From: Bathymodiolus brooksi
Lineage: Eukaryota; Mollusca; Bivalvia; Mytilida; Modiolidae
Length of the DNA stretch: 64,000 bases
Assembly: GCA_963680875.1 (NCBI GenBank)
Contig: OY804578.1
Location: forward strand, 102,019,689 to 102,083,688
Direction: 5' to 3'
Both the position numbers and the translations under genes were made by a program. Below the pieces are notes generated by a model that was not told the origin of the DNA, did no database searches, and saw only the letters and a program-made list of their open reading frames with translations. Each line of letters begins with the position of its first letter. Positions within the stretch are counted from its first letter, which is position 1. Shown here piece by piece: positions 1 to 16,000 of this stretch.

Positions 1-149
1 AGTCAATAGAGATATAGATAAAAGAAAGACATTGTTTACAAACCAGAAAAGATACAAACATAGTACCTTAGTCAATAGAGATATAAATAAAAGAACGAAA
101 TTGTTTACAAACAGAAAAGATACAAACATAGTACATGAGTCAATAGAGA

Positions 150-3100
150 TATATATAAAAGAAAGACATTGTTTACAAACCAGAAAAGATACAAACATAG
201 TACCTTAGTCAATAGAGATATAAATAAAAGAACAACATTGTTTACAAAACAGAAAAGATACAAACATAGTACCTTAGTCAATAGAGATATAAATAAAAGA
301 ATGACATTGTTTACAAAACAGAAAAGATACAAACATAGTACCTTAGTCAATAGAGATATAAATAAAAGAACAACATTGTTTACAAAACAGAAAAGATACA
401 AACATAGTACCTTAGTCAATAGAGATAAAAATAAAAGAACGACATTATTTACAAAACAGAAAAGATACAAACATAATACCTTAGTCAATAGAGATATAAA
501 TAAAAGAACGACATTGTTTACAAAAGGGAAAAGATACAAACATAGTACCTTAGTCAATATAGATATAAATAAAAGAACAACATTGCTTACAAAACAGAAA
601 AGATACAAATAGTACCTTAGTCAATAGAGATATAAATAAAAGAACGACATTGTTTACAAACCAGAAAAGATACAAACATAGTACCTTAGTCAATAGAGAT
701 ATAAATAAAAGAACGACATTGCTTACAAAACAGAAAAGATACAAACATAGTACCTTAGTCAATAGAGATATAAATAAAAGAACGACATTGTTTACTATAC
801 AGAATAGATACAAACATAGTACCTTAGTCAATAGAGATATAAATAAAAGAACGACATTGTTTACTATACAGAAAAGATACAAACATAGTACCTTAGTCAA
901 TAGAGATATAAATAAAAGAACGACATTGTTTACAAAACAGAAAGGATACACACATAGTACCTTAGTCAATAGAGATATAAATAAAAGAACAATATTGTTT
1001 ACAATACAGAAAAGATACAAACATAGTACCTTAGTCAATAGAGATATAAATAAAAGAACGAAATTGTTTACAAACAGAACAGATACAAACATAGTACATT
1101 AGTCAATAGAGATATAAATAAAAGAACGACATTGTTTACTATACAGAAAAGATACAAACATAGTAACTTAGTCAATAGAGATATAAATAAAAGAACGACA
1201 TTGTTTACTATACAGAAAAGATACAAACATAGTACCTTAGTCAATAGAGATATAGATAAAAGAAAGACATTGTTTACAAACCAGAAATGATACAAACATA
1301 GTACCTTAGTCAATAGAGATATAAATAAAAGAACGAAATTGTTTACAAACAGAAAAGATACAAACATAGTACATTAGTCAATAGAGATATATATAAAAGA
1401 AAGACATTGTTTACAAACCAGAAAAGATACAAACATAGTACATTAGTCAATAGAGATATAAATAAAAGAATTACATTGTTTACAAAACAGAAAAGATACA
1501 AACATAGTACCTTAGTCAATAGAGATATAAATAAAAGAACAACATTGTTTACAAAACAGAAAAGATACAAACATAGTACCTTAGTCAATAGAGATAAAAA
1601 TAAAAGAACGACATTATTTACAAAACAGAAAAGATACAAACATAATACCTTAGTCAATAGAGATATAAATAAAAGAACGACATTGTTTACAAAAGGGAAA
1701 AGATACAAACATAGTACCTTAGTCAATAGAGATATAAATAAAAGTACGACATTGCTTACAAAACAGAAAAGATACAAATAGTACCTTAGTCAATAGAGAT
1801 ATAAATAAAAGAACGACATTGTTTACAAACCAGAAAAGATACAAACATAGTACCTTAGTCAATAGAGATATAAATAAAAGAACGACATTGCTTACAAAAC
1901 AGAAAAGATACAAACATAGTAGCTTAGTCAATAGAGATATAAATAAAAGAACGACATTGTTTACTATACAGAATAGATACAAACATAGTACCTTAGTCAA
2001 TAGAGATATAAATAAAAGAACGACATTGTTTACTATACAGAAAAGATACAAACATAGTACCTTAGTCAATAGAGATATAAATAAAAGGACGACATTGTTT
2101 ACAAAACAGAAAAGATACAAACATAGTACCTTAGTCAATAGAGATATAAATAAAAGAACGACATTGTTTACAAAACAGAAAAGATACAAACATAGTACCT
2201 TAGTCAATAGAGATATAAATAAAAGAACGACATTGCTTACTATTCAGAAAAGATACAAACATAGTACCATAGTCAATAGAGATATAAATAAAAGAACGAA
2301 ATTGTTTACAAACAGAAAAGATACAAACATAGTACATTAGTCAATAGAGATATAAATAAAAGAACGACATTGTTTACTATACAGAAAAGATACAAACATA
2401 GTAACTTAGTCAATAGAGATATAAATAAAAGAACAACATTGTTTACAATACAGAAAAGATACAAACATAGTACATTAGTCAATAGAGATATACATAAAAG
2501 AACGACATTGTTTACAAAACAGAAATGATACACACATAGTACCTTAGTCAATAGAGATATAAATAAAAGAACGACATTGTTTACTATACAGAAAAGATAC
2601 AAACATAGTACCTTAGTCAATAGAGATATAGATAAAAGAAAAACATTGTTTACAAACCAGAAAAGATACAAACATAGTACCTTAGTCAATAGAGATATAA
2701 ATAAAAGAACGAAATTGTTTACAAACAGAAAAGATACAAACATAGTACATGAGTCAATAGAGATATATATAAAAGAAAGACATTGTTTACAAACCAGAAA
2801 AGATACAAACATAGTACCTTAGTCAATAGAGATATAAATAAAAGAATGACATTGTTTACAAAACAGAAAAGATACAAACATAGTACCTTAGTCAATAGAG
2901 ATATAAATAAAAGAACAACATTGTTTACAAAACAGAAAAGATACAAACATAGTACCTTAGTCAATAGAGATAAAAATAAAAGAACGACATTATTTACAAA
3001 ACAGAAAAGATACAAACATAATACCTTAGTCAATAGAGATATAAATAAAAGAACGACATTGTTTACAAAAGGGAAAAGATACAAACATAGTACCTTAGTC

Positions 3101-4597
3101 AATAGAGATATAAATAAAAGAACAACATTGCTTACAAAACAGAAAAGATACAAATAGTACCTTAGTCAATAGAGATATAAATAAAAGAACGACATTGTTT
3201 ACAAACCAGAAAAGATACAAACATAGTACCTTAGTCAATAGAGATATAAATAAAAGAACGACATTGCTTACAAAACAGAAAAGATACAAACATAGTACCT
3301 TAGTCAATAGAGATATAAATAAAAGAACGACATTGTTTACTATACAGAATAGATACAAACATAGTACCTTAGTCAATAGAGATATAAATAAAAGAACGAC
3401 ATTGTTTACTATACAGAAAAGATACAAACATAGTACCTTAGTCAATAGAGATATAAATAAAAGAACGACATTGTTTACAAAACAGAAAGGATACACACAT
3501 AGTACCTTAGTCAATAGAGATATAAATAAAAGAACAATATTGTTTACAATACAGAAAAGATGCAAACATAGTACCTTAGTCAATAGAGATATAAATAAAA
3601 GAACTACATTGTTTACAAAACAGAAAAGATACAAACATAGTACCTTAGTCAATAGAGATATAAATAAAAGAACGACATTGCTTACAAACCAGAAAGATAC
3701 AAACATAGTACCTTAGTCAATAGAGATATAAATAAAAGAACGAAATTGTTTACAAACAGAAAAGATACAAACATAGTACATTAGTCAATAGAGATATAAA
3801 TAAAAGAACGACATTGTTTACTATACAGAAAAGATACAAACATAGTAACTTAGTCAATAGAGATATAAATAAAAGAACAACATTGTTTACAATACAGAAA
3901 AGATACAAACATAGTACATTAGACAATAGAGATATACATAAAAGAACGACATTGTTTACAAAACAGAAATGATACACACATAGTACCTTAGTCAATAGAG
4001 ATATAAATAAAAGAACGACATTGTTTACTATACAGAAAAGATACAAACGTAGTACCTTAGTCAATAGAGATATAGATAAAAGAAAGACATTGTTTACAAA
4101 CCAGAAATGATACAAACATAGTACCTTAGTCAATAGAGATATAAATAAAAGAACGAAATTGTTTACAAACAGAAAAGATACAAACATAGTACATTAGTCA
4201 ATAGAGATATATATAAAAGAAAGACATTGTTTACAAACCAGAAAAGATACAAACATAGTACCTTAGTCAATAGAGATATAAATAAAAGAATTACATTGTT
4301 TACAAAACAGAAAAGATACAAACATAGTACCTTAGTCAATAGAGATATAAATAAAAGAACAACATTGTTTACAAAACAGAAAAGATACAAACATAGTACC
4401 TTAGTCAATAGAGATAAAAATAAAAGAACGACATTATTTACAAAACAGAAAAGATACAAACATAATACCTTAGTCAATAGAGATATAAATAAAAGAACGA
4501 CATTGTTTACAAAAGGGAAAAGATACAAACATAGTACCTTAGTCAATAGAGATATAAATAAAAGAACGACATTGCTTACAAAACAGAAAAGATACAA
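150..4597. repeat. Higher-order repeats of 1.24-1.44 kb within array A
   Basis: The variant unit carrying GATATATATAAAAGAAAGAC recurs near 150, 1,387, 2,763 and 4,207, giving steps of about 1,238, 1,376 and 1,444 bp (18, 20 and 21 units minus short-unit losses). Each recurrence is followed by the same ordered series of variants, including a unit with GATAAAAATAAAAG, one with ACATTATTTAC and one with ACAAAAGGGAAAAG. Shared order of private variants shows that multi-unit blocks were amplified, not single units. The same series reappears 9,424 bp further on (10,809, 12,184, 13,629). Confidence 0.85.
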
Positions 4598-7500
4598 ATA
4601 GTACCTTAGTCAATAGAGATATAAATAAAAGAACGACATTGTTTACAAACCAGAAAAGATACAAACATAGTACCTTAGTCAATAGAGATATAAATAAAAG
4701 AACGACATTGCTTACAAAACAGAAAAGATACAAACATAGTAGCTTAGTCAATAGAGATATAAATAAAAGAACGACATTGTTTACTATACAGAATAGATAC
4801 AAACATAGTACCTTAGTCAATAGAGATATAAATAAAAGAACGCATTGTTTACTATACAGAAAAGATACAAACATAGTACCTTAGTCAATAGAGATATAAA
4901 TAAAAGGACGACATTGTTTACAAAACAGAAAAGATACAAACATAGTACCTTAGTCAATAGAGATATAAATAAAAGAACGACATTGTTTACAAAACAGAAA
5001 AGATACAAACATAGTACCTTAGTCAATAGAGATATAAATAAAAGAACGACATTGCTTACTATTCAGAAAAGATACAAACATAGTACCTTAGTCAATAGAG
5101 ATATAAATAAAAGAACGAAATTGTTTACAAACAGAAAAGATACAAACATAGTACATTAGTCAATAGAGATATAAATAAAAGAACGACATTGTTTACTATA
5201 CAGAAAAGATACAAACATAGTAACTTAGTCAATAGAGATATAAATAAAAGAACAACATTGTTTACAATACAGAAAAGATACAAACATAGTACATTAGTCA
5301 ATAGAGATATACATAAAAGAACGACATTGTTTACAAAACAGAAATGATACACACATAGTACCTTAGTCAATAGAGATATAAATAAAAGAACGACATTGTT
5401 TACTATACAGAAAAGATACAAACATAGTACCTTTGTCAATAGAGATATAGATAAAAGAACGACATTGTTTACAAACCAGAAAAGATACAAACATAGTACC
5501 TTAGTCAATAGATATATAAATAAAAGAACGAAATTGTTTACAAACAGAAAAGATACAAACATAGTACATTAGTCAATAGAGATATAAATAAAAGAATGAC
5601 ATTGTTTAGAAAACAGAAAAGATACAAACATAGTACCTTAGTCAATAGAGATATAAATAAAAGAACAACATTGTTTACAAAACAGAAAAGATACAAACAT
5701 AGTACCTTAGTCAATAGAGATATAAATAAAAGAATGACATTGTTTACAAAACAGAAAAGATACAAACATAGTACCTTAGTCAATAGAGATATAAATAAAA
5801 GAACGACATTGTTTACAAAACAGAAAAGTTACAAACATAGTACCTGAGTCAATAGAGATATGAATAAAAGAACGACATTGTTTACAATACAGAAAAGATA
5901 CAAACATAGTACATTAGTCAATAGAGATATAAATAAAAGAACGACATTGTTTACTATACAGAAAAGATACAAACATAGTAACTTAGTCAATAGAGATATA
6001 AATAAAAGAACAACATTGTTTACAATACAGAAAAGATACAAACATAGTACATTAGTCAATAGAGATATACATAAAAGAACGACATTGTTTACAAAACAGA
6101 AATGATACACACATAGTACCTTAGTCAATAGAGATATAAATAAAAGAACGACATTGTTTACTATACAGAAAAGATACAAACATAGTACCTTAGTCAATAG
6201 AGATATAGATAAAAGAACGACATTGTTTACAAACCAGAAAAGATACAAACATAGTACCTTAGTCAATAGAGATATAAATAAAAGAACGAAATTGTTTACA
6301 AACAGAAAAGATACAAACATAGTACATTAGTCAATAGAGATATATATAAAAGAACGACATTGTTTACTATACAGAAAAGATACAAACATAGTAACTTAGT
6401 CAATAGAGATATAAATAAAAGAACAACATTGTTTACAATACAGAAAAGATACAAACATAGTACATTAGTCAATAGAGATATACATAAAAGAACGACATTG
6501 TTTACAAAACAGAAATGATACAAACATAGTACCTTAGTCAATAGAGATATAAATAAAAGAACGACATTGTTTACTATACAGAAAAGATACAAACATAGTA
6601 CCTTAGTCAATAGAGATATAGATAAAAGAACGACATTGTTTACAAACCAGAAAAGATACAAACATAGTACCTTAGTCAATAGAGATATAAATAAAAGAAC
6701 GAAATTGTTTACAAACAGAAAAGATACAAACATAGTACATTAGTCAATAGAGATATAAATAAAAGAACGACATTGTTTACAAAACAGAAAAGATACAAAC
6801 ATAGTACCTTAGTCAATAGAGATATAAATAAAAGAACAACATTGTTTACAAAACAGAAAAGATACAAACATAGTACCTTAGTCAATAGAGATATAAATAA
6901 AAGAATGACATTGTTTACAAAACAGAAAAGATACAAACATAGTACCTTAGTCAATAGAGATATAAATAAAAGAACGACATTGTTTACAAAACAGAAAAGT
7001 TACAAACATAGTACCTGAGTCAATAGAGATATGAATAAAAGAACGACATTGTTTACAATACAGAAAAGATACAAACATAGTACATTAGTCAATAGAGATA
7101 TAAATAAAAGAACGACATTGTTTACTATACAGAAAAGATACAAACATAGTAACTTAGTCAATAGAGATATAAATAAAAGAACAACATTGTTTACAATACA
7201 GAAAAGATACAAACATAGTACATTAGTCAATAGAGATATACATAAAAGAACGACATTGTTTACAAAACAGAAATGATACACACATAGTACCTTAGTCAAT
7301 AGAGATATAAATAAAAGAACGACATTGTTTACTATACAGAAAGGATACAAACATAGTACCTTAGTCAATAGAGATATAGATAAAAGAACGACATTGTTTA
7401 CAAACCAGAAAAGATACAAACATAGTACCTTAGTCAATAGAGATATAAATAAAAGAACGAAATTGTTTACAAATAGAAAAGATACAAACATAGTACATTA

Positions 7501-10002
7501 GTCAATAGAGATATAAATAAAAGAACGACATTGTTTACAAAACAGAAAAGATACAAACATAGTACCTTAGTCAATAGAGATATAAATAAAAGAACAACAT
7601 TGTTTACAAAACAGAAAAGTTACAAACATAGTACCTTAGTCAATAGAGATATAAATAAAAGAACGACATTGCTTACAAAACAAAAAAGATACAAATAGTA
7701 CCTTAGTCAATAGAGATATAAATAAAAGAACGACATTGTTTACAAACCGGAAAAGATACAAACATAGTGCCTTAGTCATTAGAGATATAAATAAAAGAAC
7801 GACATTGCTTACTATACAGAATAGATACAAACATAGTACCTTAGTCAATAGAGATATAAATAAAAGAACGACATTGTTTACTATACAGAAAAGATACAAA
7901 CATAGTACCTTAGTCAATAGAGATATAAATAAAAGAACGACATTGTTTAGAAAACAGAAAAGATACAAACATAGTACCTTAGTCAATAGAGATATAAATA
8001 AAAGAACAACATTGTTTACAAAACAGAAAAGATACACACATATTACCTTAGTCAATAGAGATATAAATAAAAGAACGACATTGTTTACAATACAGAAAAG
8101 ATACAAACATAGTACCTTAGTCAATAGAGATATAAATAAAAGAACGACATTGTTTACAAAACAGAAAAGATACAAACATAGTACCTTAGTCAATAGAGAT
8201 ATAAATAAAAGAACGACATTGCTTACAAACCATAAAGATACAAACATAGTACCTTAGTCAATAGAGATATAAATAAAAGAACGAAATTGATTACAAACAG
8301 AAAAGATACAAACATAGTACATTAGTCAATAGAGATATAAATAAAAGAACGACATTGTTTACTATACAGAAAAGATACAAACATAGTAACTTAGTCAATA
8401 GAGATATAAATAAAAGAACAACATTGTTTACAATACAGAAAAGATACAAACATAGTACCTTAGTCAATAGAGATATAGATAAAAGAAAGACATTGTTTAC
8501 AAACCAGAAAAGATACAAACATAGTACCTTAGTCAATAGAGATATAAATAAAAGAACGAAATTGTTTACAAACAGAAAAGATACAAACATAGTACATTAG
8601 TCAATAGAGATATAAATAAAAGAACGACATTGTTTACAAAACAGAAAAGATACAAACATAGTACCTTAGTCAATAGAGATATAAATAAAAGAACAACATT
8701 GTTTACAAAACAGAAAAGATACAAACATAGTACCTTAGTCAATAGAGATATAAATAAAAGAATGACATTGTTTACATAACAGAAAAGATACAAACATAGT
8801 ACCTTAGTCAATAGAGATATAAATAAAAGAACAACATTGTTTACAAAACAGAAAAGATACAAACATAATACCTTAGTCAATAGAGATATAAATAAAAGAA
8901 CGACATTGTTAACAAAAGGGAAAAGATACAAACATAGTACCTTAGTCAATAGAGATATAAATAAAAGAACGACATTGTTTACAAAACAGAAAAGTTACAA
9001 ACATAGTACCTGAGTCAATAGAGATATGAATAAAAGAACGACATTGTTTACAATACAGAAAAGATAAAAACATAGTACCTTAGTCAATAGAGATATGAAT
9101 AAAAGAACGACATTGTTTACTATACAGAAAAGATACAAACATAGTGCCTTAGTCAATAGAGATATAAATAAAAGAACGACATTGTTTACAAAACAGAAAA
9201 GATACAAACATAGTACCTTAGTCAATAGAGATATAAATAAAAGAACGACATTGCTTACAAAACAGAAAAGATACAAATAGTACCTTAGTCAATAGAGATA
9301 TAAATAAAAGAATGACATTGTTAACAAACCAGAAAAGATACAAACATAGTACCTTAGTCAATAGAGATATAAATAAAAGAACGACATTGCTTACAAAAAA
9401 GAAAAGATACAAACATAGTACCTTAGTCAATAGAGATATAAATAAAAGAACGACATTGTTTACTATACAGAATAGATACAAACATAGTACCTTAGTCAAT
9501 AGAGATATAAATAAAAGAACGACATTGTTTACTATACAGAAATGATACAAAAATAGTACCTTAGTCAATAGAGATATAAATAAAAGGACGACATTGTTTA
9601 CAAAACAGAAAAGATACAAACATAGTACCTTAGTCAATAGAGATATAAATAAAAGAACGACATTTTTGACAAAACAGAAAAGATACAAACATAGTACCTT
9701 AGTCAATAGAGATATAAATAAAAGAACGACATTGCTTACTATTCAGAAAAGATACAAACATAGTACCTTAGTCAATAGAGATATAAATAAAAGAACGAAA
9801 TTGTTTACAAACAGAAAAGATACAAACATAGTACATTAGTCAATAGAGATATAAATAAAAGAACGACATTGTTTACTATACAGAAAAGATACAAACATAG
9901 TAACTTAGTCAATAGAGATATAAATAAAAGAACAATATTGTTTACAATACAGAAAAGATACAAACATAGTATATTAGTCAATAGAGATATAAATAAAAGA
10001 AC
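561..10002. repeat. 9.4-kb tandem duplication, left copy
   Basis: This block matches 9,985-19,426 at a constant offset of 9,424 bp. Rare private variants are shared at exactly that offset: ACCTTTGTCAATAG (5,427 and 14,851), AACGTAGTACC (4,047 and 13,471), CATTTTTGAC (9,661 and 19,085) and AGAACGCATTG (4,840 and 14,264). I found no difference between the copies in the stretches compared by eye. The outer limits are set by mismatches at 560 versus 9,984 and at 10,003 versus 19,427. The 18-bp overlap of the two copies (9,985-10,002) lies inside a repeat unit, as expected for unequal exchange. Confidence 0.93.
5125..7491. repeat. 1,171-bp higher-order repeat pair in array A
   Basis: The variant series at 5,829-6,320 is repeated at 7,000-7,491 (offset 1,171 bp, 17 units minus two bases). 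It includes the paired markers AAAAGTTACAAAC and GATATGAATAAAAG at its start and AAATTGTTTACAAA near its end. The same pair reappears 9,424 bp to the right (15,253 and 16,424). Confidence 0.8.
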
Positions 10003-13000
10003 AACATTGCTTACAAAACAGAAAAGATACAAATAGTACCTTAGTCAATAGAGATATAAATAAAAGAACGACATTGTTTACAAACCAGAAAAGATACAAA
10101 CATAGTACCTTAGTCAATAGAGATATAAATAAAAGAACGACATTGCTTACAAAACAGAAAAGATACAAACATAGTACCTTAGTCAATAGAGATATAAATA
10201 AAAGAACGACATTGTTTACTATACAGAATAGATACAAACATAGTACCTTAGTCAATAGAGATATAAATAAAAGAACGACATTGTTTACTATACAGAAAAG
10301 ATACAAACATAGTACCTTAGTCAATAGAGATATAAATAAAAGAACGACATTGTTTACAAAACAGAAAGGATACACACATAGTACCTTAGTCAATAGAGAT
10401 ATAAATAAAAGAACAATATTGTTTACAATACAGAAAAGATACAAACATAGTACCTTAGTCAATAGAGATATAAATAAAAGAACGAAATTGTTTACAAACA
10501 GAACAGATACAAACATAGTACATTAGTCAATAGAGATATAAATAAAAGAACGACATTGTTTACTATACAGAAAAGATACAAACATAGTAACTTAGTCAAT
10601 AGAGATATAAATAAAAGAACGACATTGTTTACTATACAGAAAAGATACAAACATAGTACCTTAGTCAATAGAGATATAGATAAAAGAAAGACATTGTTTA
10701 CAAACCAGAAATGATACAAACATAGTACCTTAGTCAATAGAGATATAAATAAAAGAACGAAATTGTTTACAAACAGAAAAGATACAAACATAGTACATTA
10801 GTCAATAGAGATATATATAAAAGAAAGACATTGTTTACAAACCAGAAAAGATACAAACATAGTACATTAGTCAATAGAGATATAAATAAAAGAATTACAT
10901 TGTTTACAAAACAGAAAAGATACAAACATAGTACCTTAGTCAATAGAGATATAAATAAAAGAACAACATTGTTTACAAAACAGAAAAGATACAAACATAG
11001 TACCTTAGTCAATAGAGATAAAAATAAAAGAACGACATTATTTACAAAACAGAAAAGATACAAACATAATACCTTAGTCAATAGAGATATAAATAAAAGA
11101 ACGACATTGTTTACAAAAGGGAAAAGATACAAACATAGTACCTTAGTCAATAGAGATATAAATAAAAGTACGACATTGCTTACAAAACAGAAAAGATACA
11201 AATAGTACCTTAGTCAATAGAGATATAAATAAAAGAACGACATTGTTTACAAACCAGAAAAGATACAAACATAGTACCTTAGTCAATAGAGATATAAATA
11301 AAAGAACGACATTGCTTACAAAACAGAAAAGATACAAACATAGTAGCTTAGTCAATAGAGATATAAATAAAAGAACGACATTGTTTACTATACAGAATAG
11401 ATACAAACATAGTACCTTAGTCAATAGAGATATAAATAAAAGAACGACATTGTTTACTATACAGAAAAGATACAAACATAGTACCTTAGTCAATAGAGAT
11501 ATAAATAAAAGGACGACATTGTTTACAAAACAGAAAAGATACAAACATAGTACCTTAGTCAATAGAGATATAAATAAAAGAACGACATTGTTTACAAAAC
11601 AGAAAAGATACAAACATAGTACCTTAGTCAATAGAGATATAAATAAAAGAACGACATTGCTTACTATTCAGAAAAGATACAAACATAGTACCATAGTCAA
11701 TAGAGATATAAATAAAAGAACGAAATTGTTTACAAACAGAAAAGATACAAACATAGTACATTAGTCAATAGAGATATAAATAAAAGAACGACATTGTTTA
11801 CTATACAGAAAAGATACAAACATAGTAACTTAGTCAATAGAGATATAAATAAAAGAACAACATTGTTTACAATACAGAAAAGATACAAACATAGTACATT
11901 AGTCAATAGAGATATACATAAAAGAACGACATTGTTTACAAAACAGAAATGATACACACATAGTACCTTAGTCAATAGAGATATAAATAAAAGAACGACA
12001 TTGTTTACTATACAGAAAAGATACAAACATAGTACCTTAGTCAATAGAGATATAGATAAAAGAAAAACATTGTTTACAAACCAGAAAAGATACAAACATA
12101 GTACCTTAGTCAATAGAGATATAAATAAAAGAACGAAATTGTTTACAAACAGAAAAGATACAAACATAGTACATGAGTCAATAGAGATATATATAAAAGA
12201 AAGACATTGTTTACAAACCAGAAAAGATACAAACATAGTACCTTAGTCAATAGAGATATAAATAAAAGAATGACATTGTTTACAAAACAGAAAAGATACA
12301 AACATAGTACCTTAGTCAATAGAGATATAAATAAAAGAACAACATTGTTTACAAAACAGAAAAGATACAAACATAGTACCTTAGTCAATAGAGATAAAAA
12401 TAAAAGAACGACATTATTTACAAAACAGAAAAGATACAAACATAATACCTTAGTCAATAGAGATATAAATAAAAGAACGACATTGTTTACAAAAGGGAAA
12501 AGATACAAACATAGTACCTTAGTCAATAGAGATATAAATAAAAGAACAACATTGCTTACAAAACAGAAAAGATACAAATAGTACCTTAGTCAATAGAGAT
12601 ATAAATAAAAGAACGACATTGTTTACAAACCAGAAAAGATACAAACATAGTACCTTAGTCAATAGAGATATAAATAAAAGAACGACATTGCTTACAAAAC
12701 AGAAAAGATACAAACATAGTACCTTAGTCAATAGAGATATAAATAAAAGAACGACATTGTTTACTATACAGAATAGATACAAACATAGTACCTTAGTCAA
12801 TAGAGATATAAATAAAAGAACGACATTGTTTACTATACAGAAAAGATACAAACATAGTACCTTAGTCAATAGAGATATAAATAAAAGAACGACATTGTTT
12901 ACAAAACAGAAAGGATACACACATAGTACCTTAGTCAATAGAGATATAAATAAAAGAACAATATTGTTTACAATACAGAAAAGATGCAAACATAGTACCT

Positions 13001-16000
13001 TAGTCAATAGAGATATAAATAAAAGAACTACATTGTTTACAAAACAGAAAAGATACAAACATAGTACCTTAGTCAATAGAGATATAAATAAAAGAACGAC
13101 ATTGCTTACAAACCAGAAAGATACAAACATAGTACCTTAGTCAATAGAGATATAAATAAAAGAACGAAATTGTTTACAAACAGAAAAGATACAAACATAG
13201 TACATTAGTCAATAGAGATATAAATAAAAGAACGACATTGTTTACTATACAGAAAAGATACAAACATAGTAACTTAGTCAATAGAGATATAAATAAAAGA
13301 ACAACATTGTTTACAATACAGAAAAGATACAAACATAGTACATTAGACAATAGAGATATACATAAAAGAACGACATTGTTTACAAAACAGAAATGATACA
13401 CACATAGTACCTTAGTCAATAGAGATATAAATAAAAGAACGACATTGTTTACTATACAGAAAAGATACAAACGTAGTACCTTAGTCAATAGAGATATAGA
13501 TAAAAGAAAGACATTGTTTACAAACCAGAAATGATACAAACATAGTACCTTAGTCAATAGAGATATAAATAAAAGAACGAAATTGTTTACAAACAGAAAA
13601 GATACAAACATAGTACATTAGTCAATAGAGATATATATAAAAGAAAGACATTGTTTACAAACCAGAAAAGATACAAACATAGTACCTTAGTCAATAGAGA
13701 TATAAATAAAAGAATTACATTGTTTACAAAACAGAAAAGATACAAACATAGTACCTTAGTCAATAGAGATATAAATAAAAGAACAACATTGTTTACAAAA
13801 CAGAAAAGATACAAACATAGTACCTTAGTCAATAGAGATAAAAATAAAAGAACGACATTATTTACAAAACAGAAAAGATACAAACATAATACCTTAGTCA
13901 ATAGAGATATAAATAAAAGAACGACATTGTTTACAAAAGGGAAAAGATACAAACATAGTACCTTAGTCAATAGAGATATAAATAAAAGAACGACATTGCT
14001 TACAAAACAGAAAAGATACAAATAGTACCTTAGTCAATAGAGATATAAATAAAAGAACGACATTGTTTACAAACCAGAAAAGATACAAACATAGTACCTT
14101 AGTCAATAGAGATATAAATAAAAGAACGACATTGCTTACAAAACAGAAAAGATACAAACATAGTAGCTTAGTCAATAGAGATATAAATAAAAGAACGACA
14201 TTGTTTACTATACAGAATAGATACAAACATAGTACCTTAGTCAATAGAGATATAAATAAAAGAACGCATTGTTTACTATACAGAAAAGATACAAACATAG
14301 TACCTTAGTCAATAGAGATATAAATAAAAGGACGACATTGTTTACAAAACAGAAAAGATACAAACATAGTACCTTAGTCAATAGAGATATAAATAAAAGA
14401 ACGACATTGTTTACAAAACAGAAAAGATACAAACATAGTACCTTAGTCAATAGAGATATAAATAAAAGAACGACATTGCTTACTATTCAGAAAAGATACA
14501 AACATAGTACCTTAGTCAATAGAGATATAAATAAAAGAACGAAATTGTTTACAAACAGAAAAGATACAAACATAGTACATTAGTCAATAGAGATATAAAT
14601 AAAAGAACGACATTGTTTACTATACAGAAAAGATACAAACATAGTAACTTAGTCAATAGAGATATAAATAAAAGAACAACATTGTTTACAATACAGAAAA
14701 GATACAAACATAGTACATTAGTCAATAGAGATATACATAAAAGAACGACATTGTTTACAAAACAGAAATGATACACACATAGTACCTTAGTCAATAGAGA
14801 TATAAATAAAAGAACGACATTGTTTACTATACAGAAAAGATACAAACATAGTACCTTTGTCAATAGAGATATAGATAAAAGAACGACATTGTTTACAAAC
14901 CAGAAAAGATACAAACATAGTACCTTAGTCAATAGATATATAAATAAAAGAACGAAATTGTTTACAAACAGAAAAGATACAAACATAGTACATTAGTCAA
15001 TAGAGATATAAATAAAAGAATGACATTGTTTAGAAAACAGAAAAGATACAAACATAGTACCTTAGTCAATAGAGATATAAATAAAAGAACAACATTGTTT
15101 ACAAAACAGAAAAGATACAAACATAGTACCTTAGTCAATAGAGATATAAATAAAAGAATGACATTGTTTACAAAACAGAAAAGATACAAACATAGTACCT
15201 TAGTCAATAGAGATATAAATAAAAGAACGACATTGTTTACAAAACAGAAAAGTTACAAACATAGTACCTGAGTCAATAGAGATATGAATAAAAGAACGAC
15301 ATTGTTTACAATACAGAAAAGATACAAACATAGTACATTAGTCAATAGAGATATAAATAAAAGAACGACATTGTTTACTATACAGAAAAGATACAAACAT
15401 AGTAACTTAGTCAATAGAGATATAAATAAAAGAACAACATTGTTTACAATACAGAAAAGATACAAACATAGTACATTAGTCAATAGAGATATACATAAAA
15501 GAACGACATTGTTTACAAAACAGAAATGATACACACATAGTACCTTAGTCAATAGAGATATAAATAAAAGAACGACATTGTTTACTATACAGAAAAGATA
15601 CAAACATAGTACCTTAGTCAATAGAGATATAGATAAAAGAACGACATTGTTTACAAACCAGAAAAGATACAAACATAGTACCTTAGTCAATAGAGATATA
15701 AATAAAAGAACGAAATTGTTTACAAACAGAAAAGATACAAACATAGTACATTAGTCAATAGAGATATATATAAAAGAACGACATTGTTTACTATACAGAA
15801 AAGATACAAACATAGTAACTTAGTCAATAGAGATATAAATAAAAGAACAACATTGTTTACAATACAGAAAAGATACAAACATAGTACATTAGTCAATAGA
15901 GATATACATAAAAGAACGACATTGTTTACAAAACAGAAATGATACAAACATAGTACCTTAGTCAATAGAGATATAAATAAAAGAACGACATTGTTTACTA